The translations under genes and the position numbers were made by a program. From NCBI RefSeq assembly GCF_903828115.1, contig NZ_CAIKKU010000575.1, positions 1 through 48,932 on the forward strand: 48,932 nt of DNA, read 5' to 3'. This stretch comes from an uncultured Thiodictyon sp. Lineage in GTDB: Bacteria > Pseudomonadota > Gammaproteobacteria > Chromatiales > Chromatiaceae. The notes beneath the pieces are model-generated. The model made no database searches. It saw only the letters and a list, made by a program, of their open reading frames with translations, and was not told the DNA's origin. Below, piece by piece: positions 1 through 10,100 of the stretch (its first letter is position 1; each line of letters opens with the position of its first letter).

Positions 1-65
1 CGGGCAGCGTAGGGGGAACATACTGATCGGGCTGGAGGCAGCGGTCAAGGGGTCTCTGAACGGCT

Positions 66-311
66 ACGAGCAAACAGCAAGACGCACTGCTGGTCCTGGA
101 GGAGACCGCCCAGTCTCTGAAAGACGCGGCCGGGGCTTTGGATGCGTCGTCCGCCTATGACGAAGGGCGTCTGATGGGCTACTACGAGGCACTGTCAACG
201 CTCTTGTCCCAGTGTGCCGCGCTGGATATCACGCCGGCCGATCTGCATTTGGGAGCGGATTTTCGTCCGGAATCTCTGTTGCGGCCGTCTTCCGTTGCCC
301 GCGCCGCGTAG
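66..311 (+). CDS. Small unknown protein, start unclear (possibly decayed)
   Basis: The frame encodes about 80 residues, beginning near SKQQDALLVLEETAQSL and passing YYEALSTLLSQCAALDI to a TAG at 309-311. It is rich in Ala, Leu and Glu, looks helical and has no membrane segment. The frame is closed upstream by TGA at 57-59, and the codon where a start would be expected (66-68) is ACG, followed by AGC AAA CAG. The first ordinary alternative is TTG at 138. So this is either a gene with a mutated or unusual start, or the end of a larger frame broken just upstream. The final stop lies inside the inverted-repeat element that begins at 308, so the natural C-terminus may have been altered. I recognise no family. 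Confidence 0.35.
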   Translation, partial: TSKQQDALLVLEETAQSLKDAAGALDASSAYDEGRLMGYYEALSTLLSQCAALDITPADLHLGADFRPESLLRPSSVARAA

Positions 312-412
312 GTCGGGTTAGCGGAGCGTAACCCGACGGCCAGATTGCCATGCCGGGTTACGACGCGCGGCACCTTCGGTGCGGACGGCAGGTCCCGACG
401 GACCCGACCTAC
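308..412. repeat. 105-bp inverted-repeat (REP/MITE-like) element
   Basis: The element is bounded by perfect 11-bp terminal inverted repeats, GTAGGTCGGGT at 308-318 and ACCCGACCTAC at 402-412. Inside the left half is a second hairpin, GTCGGGTTA (312-320) against TAACCCGAC (329-337). Elements with GTAGGTCGGGTTAGC-type ends are common dispersed repeats in proteobacterial genomes. It encodes nothing. Its left end supplies the stop codon of the small upstream frame, and its right end abuts the gpsA remnant directly, so it marks a rearrangement junction. Confidence 0.7.
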
Positions 413-631
413 GGGCTGGCGCGGGGCGCCAGCGTCGCCGAGGCGCGGGCCGCCATCGGACAGGAGGTCGAGGGCGTGATCACGGCCGCGGCCGTGCGCA
501 CCCTCGCCCACCGGCTCGGGGTCGAGATGCCGATCAGCGAACAGGTCTACCAGGTGCTCTACAAGGGGGTGCCGCCGCTGGCGGCGACGGCGGCGCTGCT
601 GGAGCGGGAGCCGAAGGCGGAGTTTGGTTGA
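413..631 (+). pseudogene. gpsA: 3' remnant of gpsA (glycerol-3-phosphate dehydrogenase)
   Basis: The 72 residues up to TGA (629-631) match the C-terminal tail of NAD(P)-dependent glycerol-3-phosphate dehydrogenase, which makes sn-glycerol-3-phosphate for phospholipid synthesis. The diagnostic run is GQEVEGVITAAAVRTLA, then GVEMPISEQVYQVLYKG, then LLEREPKAEFG at the end; E. coli GpsA ends in the same way. Everything N-terminal of this (Rossmann fold, catalytic Lys) is missing, because the frame begins exactly at the edge of the repeat element. It is therefore a broken copy. GpsA is normally needed for growth, so an intact copy should exist elsewhere. The fragment points towards trmL (minus strand, 12306), a convergent pairing that recalls the E. 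coli gpsA-cysE/trmL neighbourhood. This suggests the intervening 11 kb was inserted here. Confidence 0.8.
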
Positions 632-696
632 GCCGAGCAGCGGTTTGGACCCGGATTCGGGTATTTCTCACGCAACGCACGTCAGCCGTCAGCCGT

Positions 697-3351
697 TTAC
701 TTGCTGTCAGCGCTCTCCGGCCAGAACAGGGTCAAATCGCTCATCAATGGCTTGCGAAACGGTAGTCGCAGGGTTTCGACGCTCGCGAGGGCATGTCGGC
801 GGGCTTCGTCGAGCCAGCCAGTCAGCACTTCCGAAGACCGGCAGGCGGAGCCCGTGTCCGGCTCCGTTGCCGTCATCCTGCGCTGGTTGAGGATCTCCAA
901 CACGTCCTCGTCACGGACCAGAACCATCTCACCGACGTCATTGGCAGTGACGCCGGCAACGACCTGTCGCACCTGCCCGCTCTGGCTCGTGACCGCATCC
1001 ATGAACCGGAATACCGCCAATGGGTGAGAAAGCCCCTTCACCTGTGCCAGCGCCCCCTCCCATTCGCACGCCTGGGTCAGCGCCTGATCGAACAACTGGT
1101 GCCCTACGCCAACGATCTTTTTCGCCTCCTCGTTGTCTTTCGGATTTCGGTGGAAGATCAGCCCCTCGTAGCGCGACCGGATACCCGGTGAGGTCAGCCA
1201 GACCTCCGGGGTCTTGAAGCTGAAGATGCCATCCTCGCGTTCAGGGCGGCGCCGATTACGAACCAGCATCCCATGGAAAAAGGGGATCAAATCCGGTAGG
1301 TCTTTGCGCGGCACGTCGGCGAGTTGGGAGAGGTCGAAACTCTGGCAATGGCCCACCAGGTCCAACACGGTGGAGATGGCCGCTCGGCCGCCGAGGCTCC
1401 GGGTCTTGGCATCGAACCAATCGTCCAGCCGCTCGGGGCGCACGCCTTGTCCCTCGCCGAACAATTCGTTGAAAAAGCCGGGACCGGCCATCCCGAGCAC
1501 CATCTGCATCAGGTCTTCCGGCTCATCCATCGCATGACCCAGGGCCTCCATGATGTGTCTGAGCTTCTGCTCGAGCTTGCCCCAAATCCGGGACTCCACT
1601 GTGCTGGGATTGCGCACCGTGACGACTTCGACCGGTCGGGTCTGTCCATAGCGATTGAGCCGTCCGACCCGCTGATGCAGGCGCATCGGATTCCACGGCA
1701 GGTCAACATGGATCAGCGTATGGCAGCGCGCCTGGAGATCAATGCCCTCGCCGCCGGCCTCAGTGGAGACCAGGAAGCGGATACGCCCCTGATTGAATGC
1801 CTCAGCGGTCGTCTCACGGTTACCGCTCAGCGTCCGCTCCTGACCGGACGGCAGACGGACGCCGACGAGTCGATCGTCACCGTTGATGAAGCCAACCGTA
1901 CTCTCGCCAAAACGTGCCATCAGGGTCGAGACCACCAGGGCCTGGGTCGCCTTGTATTCGGTGAACAACAGGACCGAGCGCTCGCCAAAGCGCGCGTCGA
2001 TCAGCTCTCCGATGCGCAGGATCTTACTCTCGTCCGTGATTGGCTCAGCCGCCTCGATCAGGGAGCGCAGATACGGTAACTCGTCGGTCATCAGTTGGAA
2101 CCTGGCCTCGTTCTCCCAACGCTCGAGGGCCTCGAAGACATCCTCGTCTGTCTCATCGGCCGTGCGCTCCGCACTCGCCTGTTCTTCTCTGAACTTCGTC
2201 ACCTCATGCTCGAGCTTTGCGAGCCGCTTACGCAGGGCCGAGCGGATGGCCGCGACGGAACTCGAGGCAATCTTCTGCATGGCGATAAGGACCAGGGTCA
2301 CCTGGCGGCGCCCGCTCTGATCCAATCCGGAAGCATAGGCGTTACCGGCCGTAATGAAGCGGGTCAGGAGTTGGTAGAAGCCCGCCTCCGCCTCACTATA
2401 GGCGTAGGTTTCCGGATGATTGACCACGGGTTGGAACAGACGCATGCCTGCCATATCCGTGACCTTCTGCTTGAAGTTGCGGATCAGGAACGGGCGCAGC
2501 AACGGAAGTTGCTCAGGCTCCGGGCGCCGTGGGCTGAAGACATCGGGCTGTAACAGGCCCATCAGCGACCAGAACCCATAGGGCTTGCCGCGGTGGGGCG
2601 TCCCGGTAAAGAACAGGCAGGACTCCACCCGATCCTCCGTGATCAGTCGTTCGACGAATCGATAGCCCAGGGTCTTGCCGGTCTCTTCATCCGCATTGAG
2701 GTGATGTGCCTCATCGACGATCAGCATGTCCCAGCGGGGCGCGTCCAACAGACGCTCATGGCGACCCTTGCGGTCGGCTCGCAAGGTCGGCAGCGAAGCG
2801 ACCACCTGATTGTGTGTACTCCAGAAGTCGGCCTTCTGCGTATCCACCTCGGGACGGTACATCGACATCCGAATATCGAATAGGGTACGCAGGCGGTATT
2901 GCCACTGTTCCACCAACGAGGCAGGGGTGAGGATCAGGAGTCGCCGGACCTTGCCGCTCGAGAGCAAGGGCCAGAGGATCAACCCGGCTTCAATGGTCTT
3001 GCCTAGACCCACGTCGTCCGCGATCAAGAGCCGGATCGGCCATTGTTGCAAGGCGCGATGGCAGACCCAGAGTTGATGGGGCAAGAGATCGATACGGGAG
3101 CGCGAGAACACCCCCCAGGCATCGTTGAGCGAGCGGATCGCCGCCGCTTGGGCCTTGAGCGTCACATCCAGTGCGGGGGACCAGTGGCCCAGTCGGACAG
3201 CCTCGGCCAGTGCGATGCGCCGGGTCAGCGCCGCCGTCTCGCAGGACTCGATCCGGTCGCCAAAGCGGACGATGACGGTCTCGCCCTGATCCAGGATGAC
3301 CGTGCCCGTGCCGAAAGCGGGGTGTTGGACCTGTTGATCCTTCTCAAACAT
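697..3351 (-). CDS. SNF2/RapA-like superfamily 2 helicase (candidate defence protein)
   Basis: This 884-residue cytoplasmic DNA translocase has ATG at 3351 with GGAG upstream. Residues 1-40 resemble a small KOW/CarD-like barrel (HPAFGTGTVI). The SNF2 ATPase core follows: Walker A ADDVGLGKTIEAG near residue 112, motif Ia LILTPASLVEQW, motif II VDEAHHL near 213 and motif III FFTGTPHRGK. The second RecA lobe has LLFTEYKATQAL, GGEGIDLQARCHTLIHVDLP and HQRVGRLNRYGQ (motif VI, about 560). The C-terminal 280 residues, with GVGHQLFDQAL, look like the tails of RapA-like helicases in defence islands; that comparison is from memory. It lies 21 bp downstream of the VapC-type gene, so it probably shares a transcript with the toxin-antitoxin pair and perhaps with the giant ATPase gene. 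Its substrate is not visible from sequence. DISARM DrmD is one SNF2 defence helicase, but no other DISARM gene is present. Confidence 0.88.
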   Translation of the reverse strand: MFEKDQQVQHPAFGTGTVILDQGETVIVRFGDRIESCETAALTRRIALAEAVRLGHWSPALDVTLKAQAAAIRSLNDAWGVFSRSRIDLLPHQLWVCHRALQQWPIRLLIADDVGLGKTIEAGLILWPLLSSGKVRRLLILTPASLVEQWQYRLRTLFDIRMSMYRPEVDTQKADFWSTHNQVVASLPTLRADRKGRHERLLDAPRWDMLIVDEAHHLNADEETGKTLGYRFVERLITEDRVESCLFFTGTPHRGKPYGFWSLMGLLQPDVFSPRRPEPEQLPLLRPFLIRNFKQKVTDMAGMRLFQPVVNHPETYAYSEAEAGFYQLLTRFITAGNAYASGLDQSGRRQVTLVLIAMQKIASSSVAAIRSALRKRLAKLEHEVTKFREEQASAERTADETDEDVFEALERWENEARFQLMTDELPYLRSLIEAAEPITDESKILRIGELIDARFGERSVLLFTEYKATQALVVSTLMARFGESTVGFINGDDRLVGVRLPSGQERTLSGNRETTAEAFNQGRIRFLVSTEAGGEGIDLQARCHTLIHVDLPWNPMRLHQRVGRLNRYGQTRPVEVVTVRNPSTVESRIWGKLEQKLRHIMEALGHAMDEPEDLMQMVLGMAGPGFFNELFGEGQGVRPERLDDWFDAKTRSLGGRAAISTVLDLVGHCQSFDLSQLADVPRKDLPDLIPFFHGMLVRNRRRPEREDGIFSFKTPEVWLTSPGIRSRYEGLIFHRNPKDNEEAKKIVGVGHQLFDQALTQACEWEGALAQVKGLSHPLAVFRFMDAVTSQSGQVRQVVAGVTANDVGEMVLVRDEDVLEILNQRRMTATEPDTGSACRSSEVLTGWLDEARRHALASVETLRLPFRKPLMSDLTLFWPESADSK

Positions 3352-3372
3352 GTTGTCTCACTCCAGTCTCGA

Positions 3373-3795
3373 TCAGCCGACGGGGAGCAGTGGGACACCG
3401 CAGGCCGGGGCCGCATCCGCAAGCCGGCGGTCCAAGGTCGCGAGGTCCGCGGACAGGCGTTTCGCCAGCGCCAGATGCAGCGCGTCGCCGGCACGCAGGC
3501 CGCCCGGACCCGCGATCAGCATCGCCGCCGACCTGAAATCGGCTGGATCGACCTCGACGAGGGTCAAATTGGACGAGGCGAAGCGGTGGAACGTCGATAG
3601 CGCCTGCTGCCGCGTTGCGTGATCGATCGCGCCCGTACGCTCTTTGATGGCGCCCACGCTCGCCATCTCCGTCAGGGTCCAGGCCGAAATGACCAGTCCG
3701 CGGGAGCGTGCCGCCTTGACTTGGCCGAAGACCAAGGCCGCGTTGGGCTCGCGGAAAAAGATCGCACCCAGCACCGAGGTATCGAGATAGATCAC
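3373..3795 (-). CDS. PIN-domain toxin, VapC type
   Basis: This 140-residue protein is a PIN-fold endoribonuclease of the kind that cuts tRNA or rRNA when freed from its antitoxin. The four acidic residues of the metal site are recognisable: Asp5 in MIYLDTS, Glu43 in TLTEM, Asp104 in RAGDALHLALA and Asp122 in ATLDRRL. The start is GTG at 3795, and its GTGA overlaps the TGA stop of the antitoxin gene, so the pair is translationally coupled in the usual antitoxin-first order. It sits 21 bp upstream of the helicase start on the same strand, and is therefore embedded within the putative defence locus rather than beside it. Nothing suggests decay. VapC is a family-level name; the RNA target cannot be predicted. 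Confidence 0.85.
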   Translation of the reverse strand: MIYLDTSVLGAIFFREPNAALVFGQVKAARSRGLVISAWTLTEMASVGAIKERTGAIDHATRQQALSTFHRFASSNLTLVEVDPADFRSAAMLIAGPGGLRAGDALHLALAKRLSADLATLDRRLADAAPACGVPLLPVG

Positions 3796-4019
3796 AGGAG
3801 GTCTTGCTCACGCAACTGCGCGACCGTTACACCCGGTGCCGGCGGGCCGGACTCCACCCAAGCTTCAAGCGTATCCCAATTGCAGGCAATCCCTGGTTCC
3901 GGAACCAGCCGCGCGATTGGCCGTCCGCGGCGGGTAATGACGACTTCCTCTCCCGCCTCTACGTCGGCGAGCAGGGATGAGAGGTGGGACTTGGCATTGG
4001 CGACGGTCGCAACCTTCAT
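3792..4019 (-). CDS. Phd/YefM-type antitoxin (VapB partner)
   Basis: This 75-residue protein has an N-terminal dimerisation and DNA-binding part, MKVATVANAKSHLSSLL, then VEAGEEVVITRRGRPIARLVP, the hallmark of Phd/YefM antitoxins. A C-terminal tail (TVAQLREQDLL) would wrap the toxin. I chose the ATG at 4019 because the family begins almost exactly with this motif; the open frame extends upstream but that part is not family-like. It overlaps the toxin gene by 4 nt. Such antitoxins repress their own promoter, which would lie in the 151-bp gap between here and the giant ATPase gene (4020-4170); I could not pick out a clear -35/-10 pair there. Confidence 0.85.
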   Translation of the reverse strand: MKVATVANAKSHLSSLLADVEAGEEVVITRRGRPIARLVPEPGIACNWDTLEAWVESGPPAPGVTVAQLREQDLL

Positions 4020-4170
4020 GGCAGGGTCCGGTGGGTGGTGTGGGGCCGAAGTATCGGTCGGACTTGGCTGGACGGCAAACTGCGGCCCGCGGGGCACGAT
4101 TCCAGGGCCGGCGCTGCACGGCCCTTCCCCTGGTGGCCGACTGCCGCCGTCGACATTTCGTTTGCGAAAC

Positions 4171-7100
4171 TCAAGGGCTGAACAGTCGCCGTTGTAGATC
4201 TTCATCTCCGGTGACCAGGCGTAGGGGAATGTCGTACGCGCTGTCAAAGGTCGCTGCCTCGCCCAAGTGTTTGCACAGCAGGTCGTGGATACCCTTGGAT
4301 GTCTCGACGAGCTCGTCGAACTCTGCAAACCAGTCCCGGATGCGCTGGATAGGGGCGTACGCGTGGGGGACGGCCAATGGATTGGTGATGACGCCGCGTT
4401 GCAGCAGCTCCCGGATGACCAGTGGCCCGCCCACCCGCAGGGTGCGGGTTAGGGGCGGTGCCTCGATCCCGCCGCCCTGGAAGTGAGGGTTGACCTTGGG
4501 CGCGAGGAGCAGGTCAAGGGGGAAGGGTGCGTTGAATCGGTCGATGGACAAGAACAGATCCACGTAGTCGTCTATCCAGCGGCGCAGCCGGTAGAGCTTG
4601 GGGAACTGACCGATCCATTGGGTCCACTCCTCGTCGTCGTGCTGGGCCTCGGCATACTGCTCGATGATCCCCATCCACTTCTCGGGATACTGCGTTGGGT
4701 CTCGCTCCGAGAACACCTGCCACCAGGTCTCCCCCGCGCAGTCCTCACCCTGGCAGTGGGTCGCCTTGCACTTGCGGAGAAAACCGAGGTGTTGCCGACC
4801 CTGAGTTCGGGGGATGGTCTGAAAGGCCGCGATGGCGAACAGGGTGAACCAGCCCGGGCGGTCGCGGATGCGGCCCTCCTCATCCAGGCCAAGATCCAGG
4901 TCGCCGGGCGGAAAAAGGTCCTGGCGGTACTTGGGCTCCTCCTGGACCCTGGCGGTCTTCCACCAATCGGCGATTCGGGTCAGGGCCGTGCCAAGATCGA
5001 GCGTTGGTGGCAAGGGGCGCGGCGGGATGGGCGGCTGCCAGATCTGTTGCAGTTGGCTCGCGGAGGCGAGGCGCCCCCGAAGCCGTTCCATCTGGGTCGA
5101 ATTCAGCCCGGCCACCAAAGCCTGGTCGTGGAGGGCATCGGGGAGCCAAGCCTGGGTCTTGACCTGCTCCGCCACCCGCTGCCCCAGGTCACCGTCACTG
5201 AGGTAGACCAGCGCCGCGCGGCGCAACTCTGGCGTGTCGGCAGCCAACGCCCAGCCCGCCAGAGCGGGCGCATCCGCCTGCAAGCCCTCGCGGACCAAGA
5301 TGAAAAAGGCGACCTTGGCCTCCGCACCGTCGCCGCCCAACCAGTAGCTCGGGTGCAGCCGTCGTGCGGGCGGCGCGAAGGCATGGCGCAGGGTCTCGTC
5401 CTTCTCGATCCCCTGGCCGCCACCGGACACCAGGCGCGCCGACTCTACCCAGGTATCCGCGGCAGTGCGGAAACGTAGGGCGCGCAGGCGCCGCTTCAGG
5501 TCGTCGTCACGCCAGCCGCGGTCGTCTTCGGGCAGCAGGTGCAGGCCGCCCAGGGCCAAGGCGTCCTCCGGCGTCACCTCCGCCGGATCGATCAGGGCCA
5601 CCAGGGCAGAGAGGCCGAGGTTGGCCGGTCTAGCCATGTCCCCCTCGCGGAGGATCCTTCCAATCGCCTCCGAGACCACATGCTGCCGGGGGTACCGGAC
5701 CGCGAAGCGCTCCCAAGCACTTAGGGTGGCGATGGCCCTGGGGCTCGCCAGGGACTTGTCGAGCTGATAGCGAGCCTCGCAAAGGTCGACGAGCGCCCGA
5801 AGGGGCGCGGCGAGGCCGTTGGGGACCGCCTTGGGTCTAGCGCTCAAGCGCTTGAGCAGGAACAACCCAAGCGCCTTGGTCAGGCTCGCAGCCCCGTCCT
5901 GACGGTTGCGCCAGTGCTCGGTGAGGCAGGTCCAAAGACTCTGCCAGAGGTCATGAGGTTCCAAATCCTCGGCGAGCCCCAGGTCTCGGCGCAGGCCAGG
6001 CCAGTCCGAACGGCCGCGGTCGAACAGGGTCCCAAGCAGTTCCCCCACCGCCGCCCCGAGCCGCTGGGCCACCCCCAGGTTGTGCTGACTGTCCCCAGCC
6101 AGTCGGGCCCGACCCGCGTCCAGGTCGAAGGGCGCGGTGCAGGCGAAGCCGAGTCCGTCGGTCTCACGCAGCGGAGCCGTTACCCAGAGGGACGGCGTGT
6201 CCTTGGGCAGCAGGCGGAAGCCGCCGGGGCCAAGGGCCAGCAGGACCGCGCCGGGGTCCGTGCGCAGGCATAAGGCCTCGGTCTGGGCGCCCCAGCCGTC
6301 TGGGCCCCCGTCGCGCAGGCGCAGCCGGCCTTGTTCCACGCCAGGGGCGATCTCAGTGGGCTCCCAGTCGAAGGGTTGTCGGGACGAGCAATCAAACAGG
6401 TCGATCTTCCGCACCGCCCGGGCAAAGATGCAGAGGACCCCAGCCAGGGCCCGGAACCGGTCCAATATCCGCCCGCGGGCTCCTTGGTCGATCCCCGGAA
6501 GCTCGATCAGGGTCCCACGTCCGCGCAGCTCCGGCGGTGCCTGTCGGTTCAGCGCCCCGCGGGCCGCGGCGGTATCGGCCCAGGGCTCGGGCAGGATGCC
6601 CGCAATCACCTCGAAGGCCAGGCGCCCGCTCAGGATGCGCGGGCGCTCGCAGGCGAGTAGCACGCTCTTAAAGCCCAGGCCGAACTTGCCCGTCACACCC
6701 TGGCCGGGCTGTTTGTCCGAGGCGGAGAGGATGAGCATCTTCTCCAGGTCACGACCGAAGCCCCGCGCCTCGCCATTGAAGCCGGCAGGACCCCGGGCGT
6801 TGATGGGTCGCCCCCAGTGCATCAGGCGCAGACCCGCATCGTCCGACTCCACCACGACCCGGCGGGCACCGGGCGGGATCGTGCAGCCCCCGCCGGGATG
6901 AGCCTCCATCTGGCCCAACTCCACCGCCGCATCGTCGGCGTTCTGGAACAGCTCGAAGGGGATGCTGCCCTGGTCATACTGGTATTGCTTGAGTTTCGCG
7001 CAAACCCCCGCGAGGATGGCGGCGGCAATCGTCTGGTCCTGGTCGATCAGGCGAGTAAGGTCCTCAACACTTCGCCGCTGGCCCTGCCATTCCCGGCCCG

Positions 7101-10100
7101 CATCCCGGCCCGCATCCCGGCCCTTGTCCTCGACCTCGGCGACGCGGTGGCGCCAGTCGTCACAGCGTGCCAGTGCAGTCTTAAGGTTCGATTGATCTGT
7201 CGGGAACTGCCGTAAGTAAAGGAGGGCATGATCGAGGATGAGGCGACGAGCAACCCGCACCTGCACCTGGTCGCTGCGGCTCAGATCCTGCCAAAGAACT
7301 TGAAAATCGCTCGGGGGCTGATTGTATAGGCCGGCATAAAGGGTCTCCGCCATCGCCCTGAGCAACAGACCTAACTGTGCTTCGCCCAGGGCGCCCGGAT
7401 CGACGCGGCGCAGTTGGAGCAGGGCACGATAGCCGCCCATCCATTGGATTCCCCCCACCAGAAGGCTCTTGGCCTCCTGGGCGATGGGCACATTGATCCA
7501 ATCGCCCAGCAGGTTCGGGACCTCGGTGCAGTCGCCCGAAAGCACCCGGACGGCGACCTGGATCTTCTCCATCAATTGGTCCCGGCTGAACCCATGCATC
7601 CAGTTGCGATGCATCGAGTCACCGCCGGGGTCGACCCAGGGAACCTCGGAGAAAAGCAGGTCCAAGGGACGGGCGTGCAGGTATACCGAGGCAAGCTCGC
7701 GATAGCCCAAGACGCCCAGGACCAGTCCGATCATGGGCTCCGGGACCCAGCCGCCCTCCCAGGGTTTGAAGTAGGCCGCGAGCGTCTCCTTTGAGGTCCG
7801 GAGGGCCGCATCGAAATCGGTCCGAGTCGCTTGGGTGGCCATGCCGTCGGCCTCGGCCGGACCCGTATCCGCCCGCCGGATGACCGAAACCAATATCTCG
7901 GCCTGGCGGCTGTCCACGAGGCAGGCGCTGTCGATGCCGTGGGCACCGGCGCAGAGCCGGTCGGCCGGTTGCCAACGCCGATCTGCCGAGGCCAGACGCA
8001 GGTCCCTCAGCGACAGCCGGGCGAATCCTGGGGTCTCCATCAGCCAACCGAGGCATCGGTCGAATACGCCCTTGCGGATACTCCAGTCCGTCGTGGCCCG
8101 GCTGAGCCAATCGAGCACGTCGAACAGGCGCTCGGATTTCAAGGGCTGGGCGAGCCCGTCGCGCAGGGCAAGCCAGGCGGTCTGGCCGTCGAAGCCCTCG
8201 CTTGGGGCCTGCGCCAGCTTCAGCAACTGCCAACCGGGAAGATGCGAACAGTCAGAGAGGAGCGCAATCTCGCCATCCTCTGGTGCATTCCGCCAGGGTC
8301 CGATGCGGTACTCCTCCAGGTCGGCGAGCAGCAGGCCCAGTTGCTTGAGACCGATCTCGCCGGACGCGCAGAGTCCGCGGCCACGATCACTCCAGGCTGG
8401 GTGCCCGGTCAACGCCGGATCGAGGTCGGAAGCGACGGCGTAATAGGGACCGTGGGCGGCACGGTGCTCCGCGACCAGGCGGCGGGCCTGGTCAGCCATC
8501 CCCCCGGGAAGCTCGATCACATCCTGAGGCTTCACAGGGCGACCATCCGCCATCGGTAGCCAAGCGGACCTACTTAGCCTTTCTTCCAGGTCCGGATCGG
8601 GTTCGGTGGCAAGCTTGGAAAGGGCATCAAGAACGGCTCGCCAATGCACGGATTGGTCGAGCGCGGACAAGCCGAGCTCGATGATGGCCCGGTGGTTCAG
8701 AGGCTTGAGCCAGTCGCGCTGTTGGTTGGCAACGGTCCGGTTGAGACTGCGGGCGATCAAGGTCGCCTCGCGGGTCAGCGGGTCATCCGCAGCCCCACCC
8801 TCAGGTGCCAGGTACACCCGCTCGTTCAGGGCAGAGACCGGCTCGCCGGTCACGGTCGTGTGGAGCGGCAGCCGTTGCCAGAGCCCTTGGTCTTCGATCT
8901 TGGAGAGGATCTCCTCGCGCTCCGCCGGGTCAAAATCGGTCGGTACCGGGATGCCTGCACCGGGCCGGGCAAGCTCGCCCAGCAGGTTGAGGGCGCCGAT
9001 CTCGCGCACGTCGAGCATTGACCAACCGGACTGCGGGACGGTCTCGGCGAGTTCGGAGGGAACCAGACTCCAGCGATCCACGGTGTGTATTCGGCCCCAG
9101 AGCTTGGCCCAAACGGGGTGCTGATTGTGGCCGGGGAACCAAAGTGGCTGCCCATCGGCCCGGCGATGGTCTGCGCAACCGTGTAGCAGAAAGCGCAGGC
9201 CCTGACGCGCCAACTGGTCCGTGCCAGGATCGTTGGCCTCTTTCAAGAATTCGCGGCGGTCCTTCAGACTGCCCAGTCGCCCTGAATCATCCCGGCCGAT
9301 GGCGGCGAGACAGGACCGCTTGTCTCCCGCGGCAGGCAATGGGGCCTCGTTCGGAAACAGGTCACGATAGCGGTCCGCCCGCACGAGCCAGATGCGGCTG
9401 TCCGGAAGAACGGCGGCGAGCAGCGGTGTCAGCCCCAGCCGCTCCCGATCCTGGGTTCCCTGGGCAAAGCCGAACAGGGTCCCCGCTTCTCGGACTGCGC
9501 GAATCTCAGCCCCGGAAACCGCCCGATTGCGCCCAGTGCGGGCATCGCGGATGGCGATGATGCGCAAGTCCTTGTGGACGCGCAGAAAACGTCCACGGGT
9601 ATCCGCACTCAGTCGCCTGATGAGATCGGCCACGACATCCAGTACGGCCTGTTGGTCCGCCTCTGCATCGTCCATGGCGAGGTGCCGATCGAGTACCCGC
9701 AGCCACGCGGCCCAGGCGCCTTCCGACGTCTCGGGCGTACTGACCAACTCCGGTTCCAATCCACGCGGGATCAGCAGGATCGGCGAGTCGATACCCCAGA
9801 GGCCCCGCAGGACGGGTTCGGGCAGCTCGGCTGCCAACATCAGGCGCCGCGTCGGCTCGACGAAGCCGATCACGCGGCGGGATTTCTCGGCGTGCTGGCG
9901 GCGTCCATCTCGGCTGGCAGCGATGAGTCCGGTACGCAGCAGGGCAATAAGCCGCTGTTGCAGCGGCCCAGTGTTGAGGACGGGTCCGGCGCAACTGGCG
10001 AGAAAGTCCGCCAGGTAGTCAATCCGTGGCCCGTCGGTGAAGAGTCCGGTGACTTCGCTGAGCAGGTCATCCACCTCGGTCTCTTTCCACTGGGACGACC

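Noticed and set aside
4020-4170. A small gene or promoter between the giant ATPase and the antitoxin
   Set aside because: No coding frame or -35/-10 pair was convincing.
4483-5478. 331-codon plus-strand frame
   Set aside because: Antisense to the giant ATPase gene, with no family motifs or ribosome-binding site.
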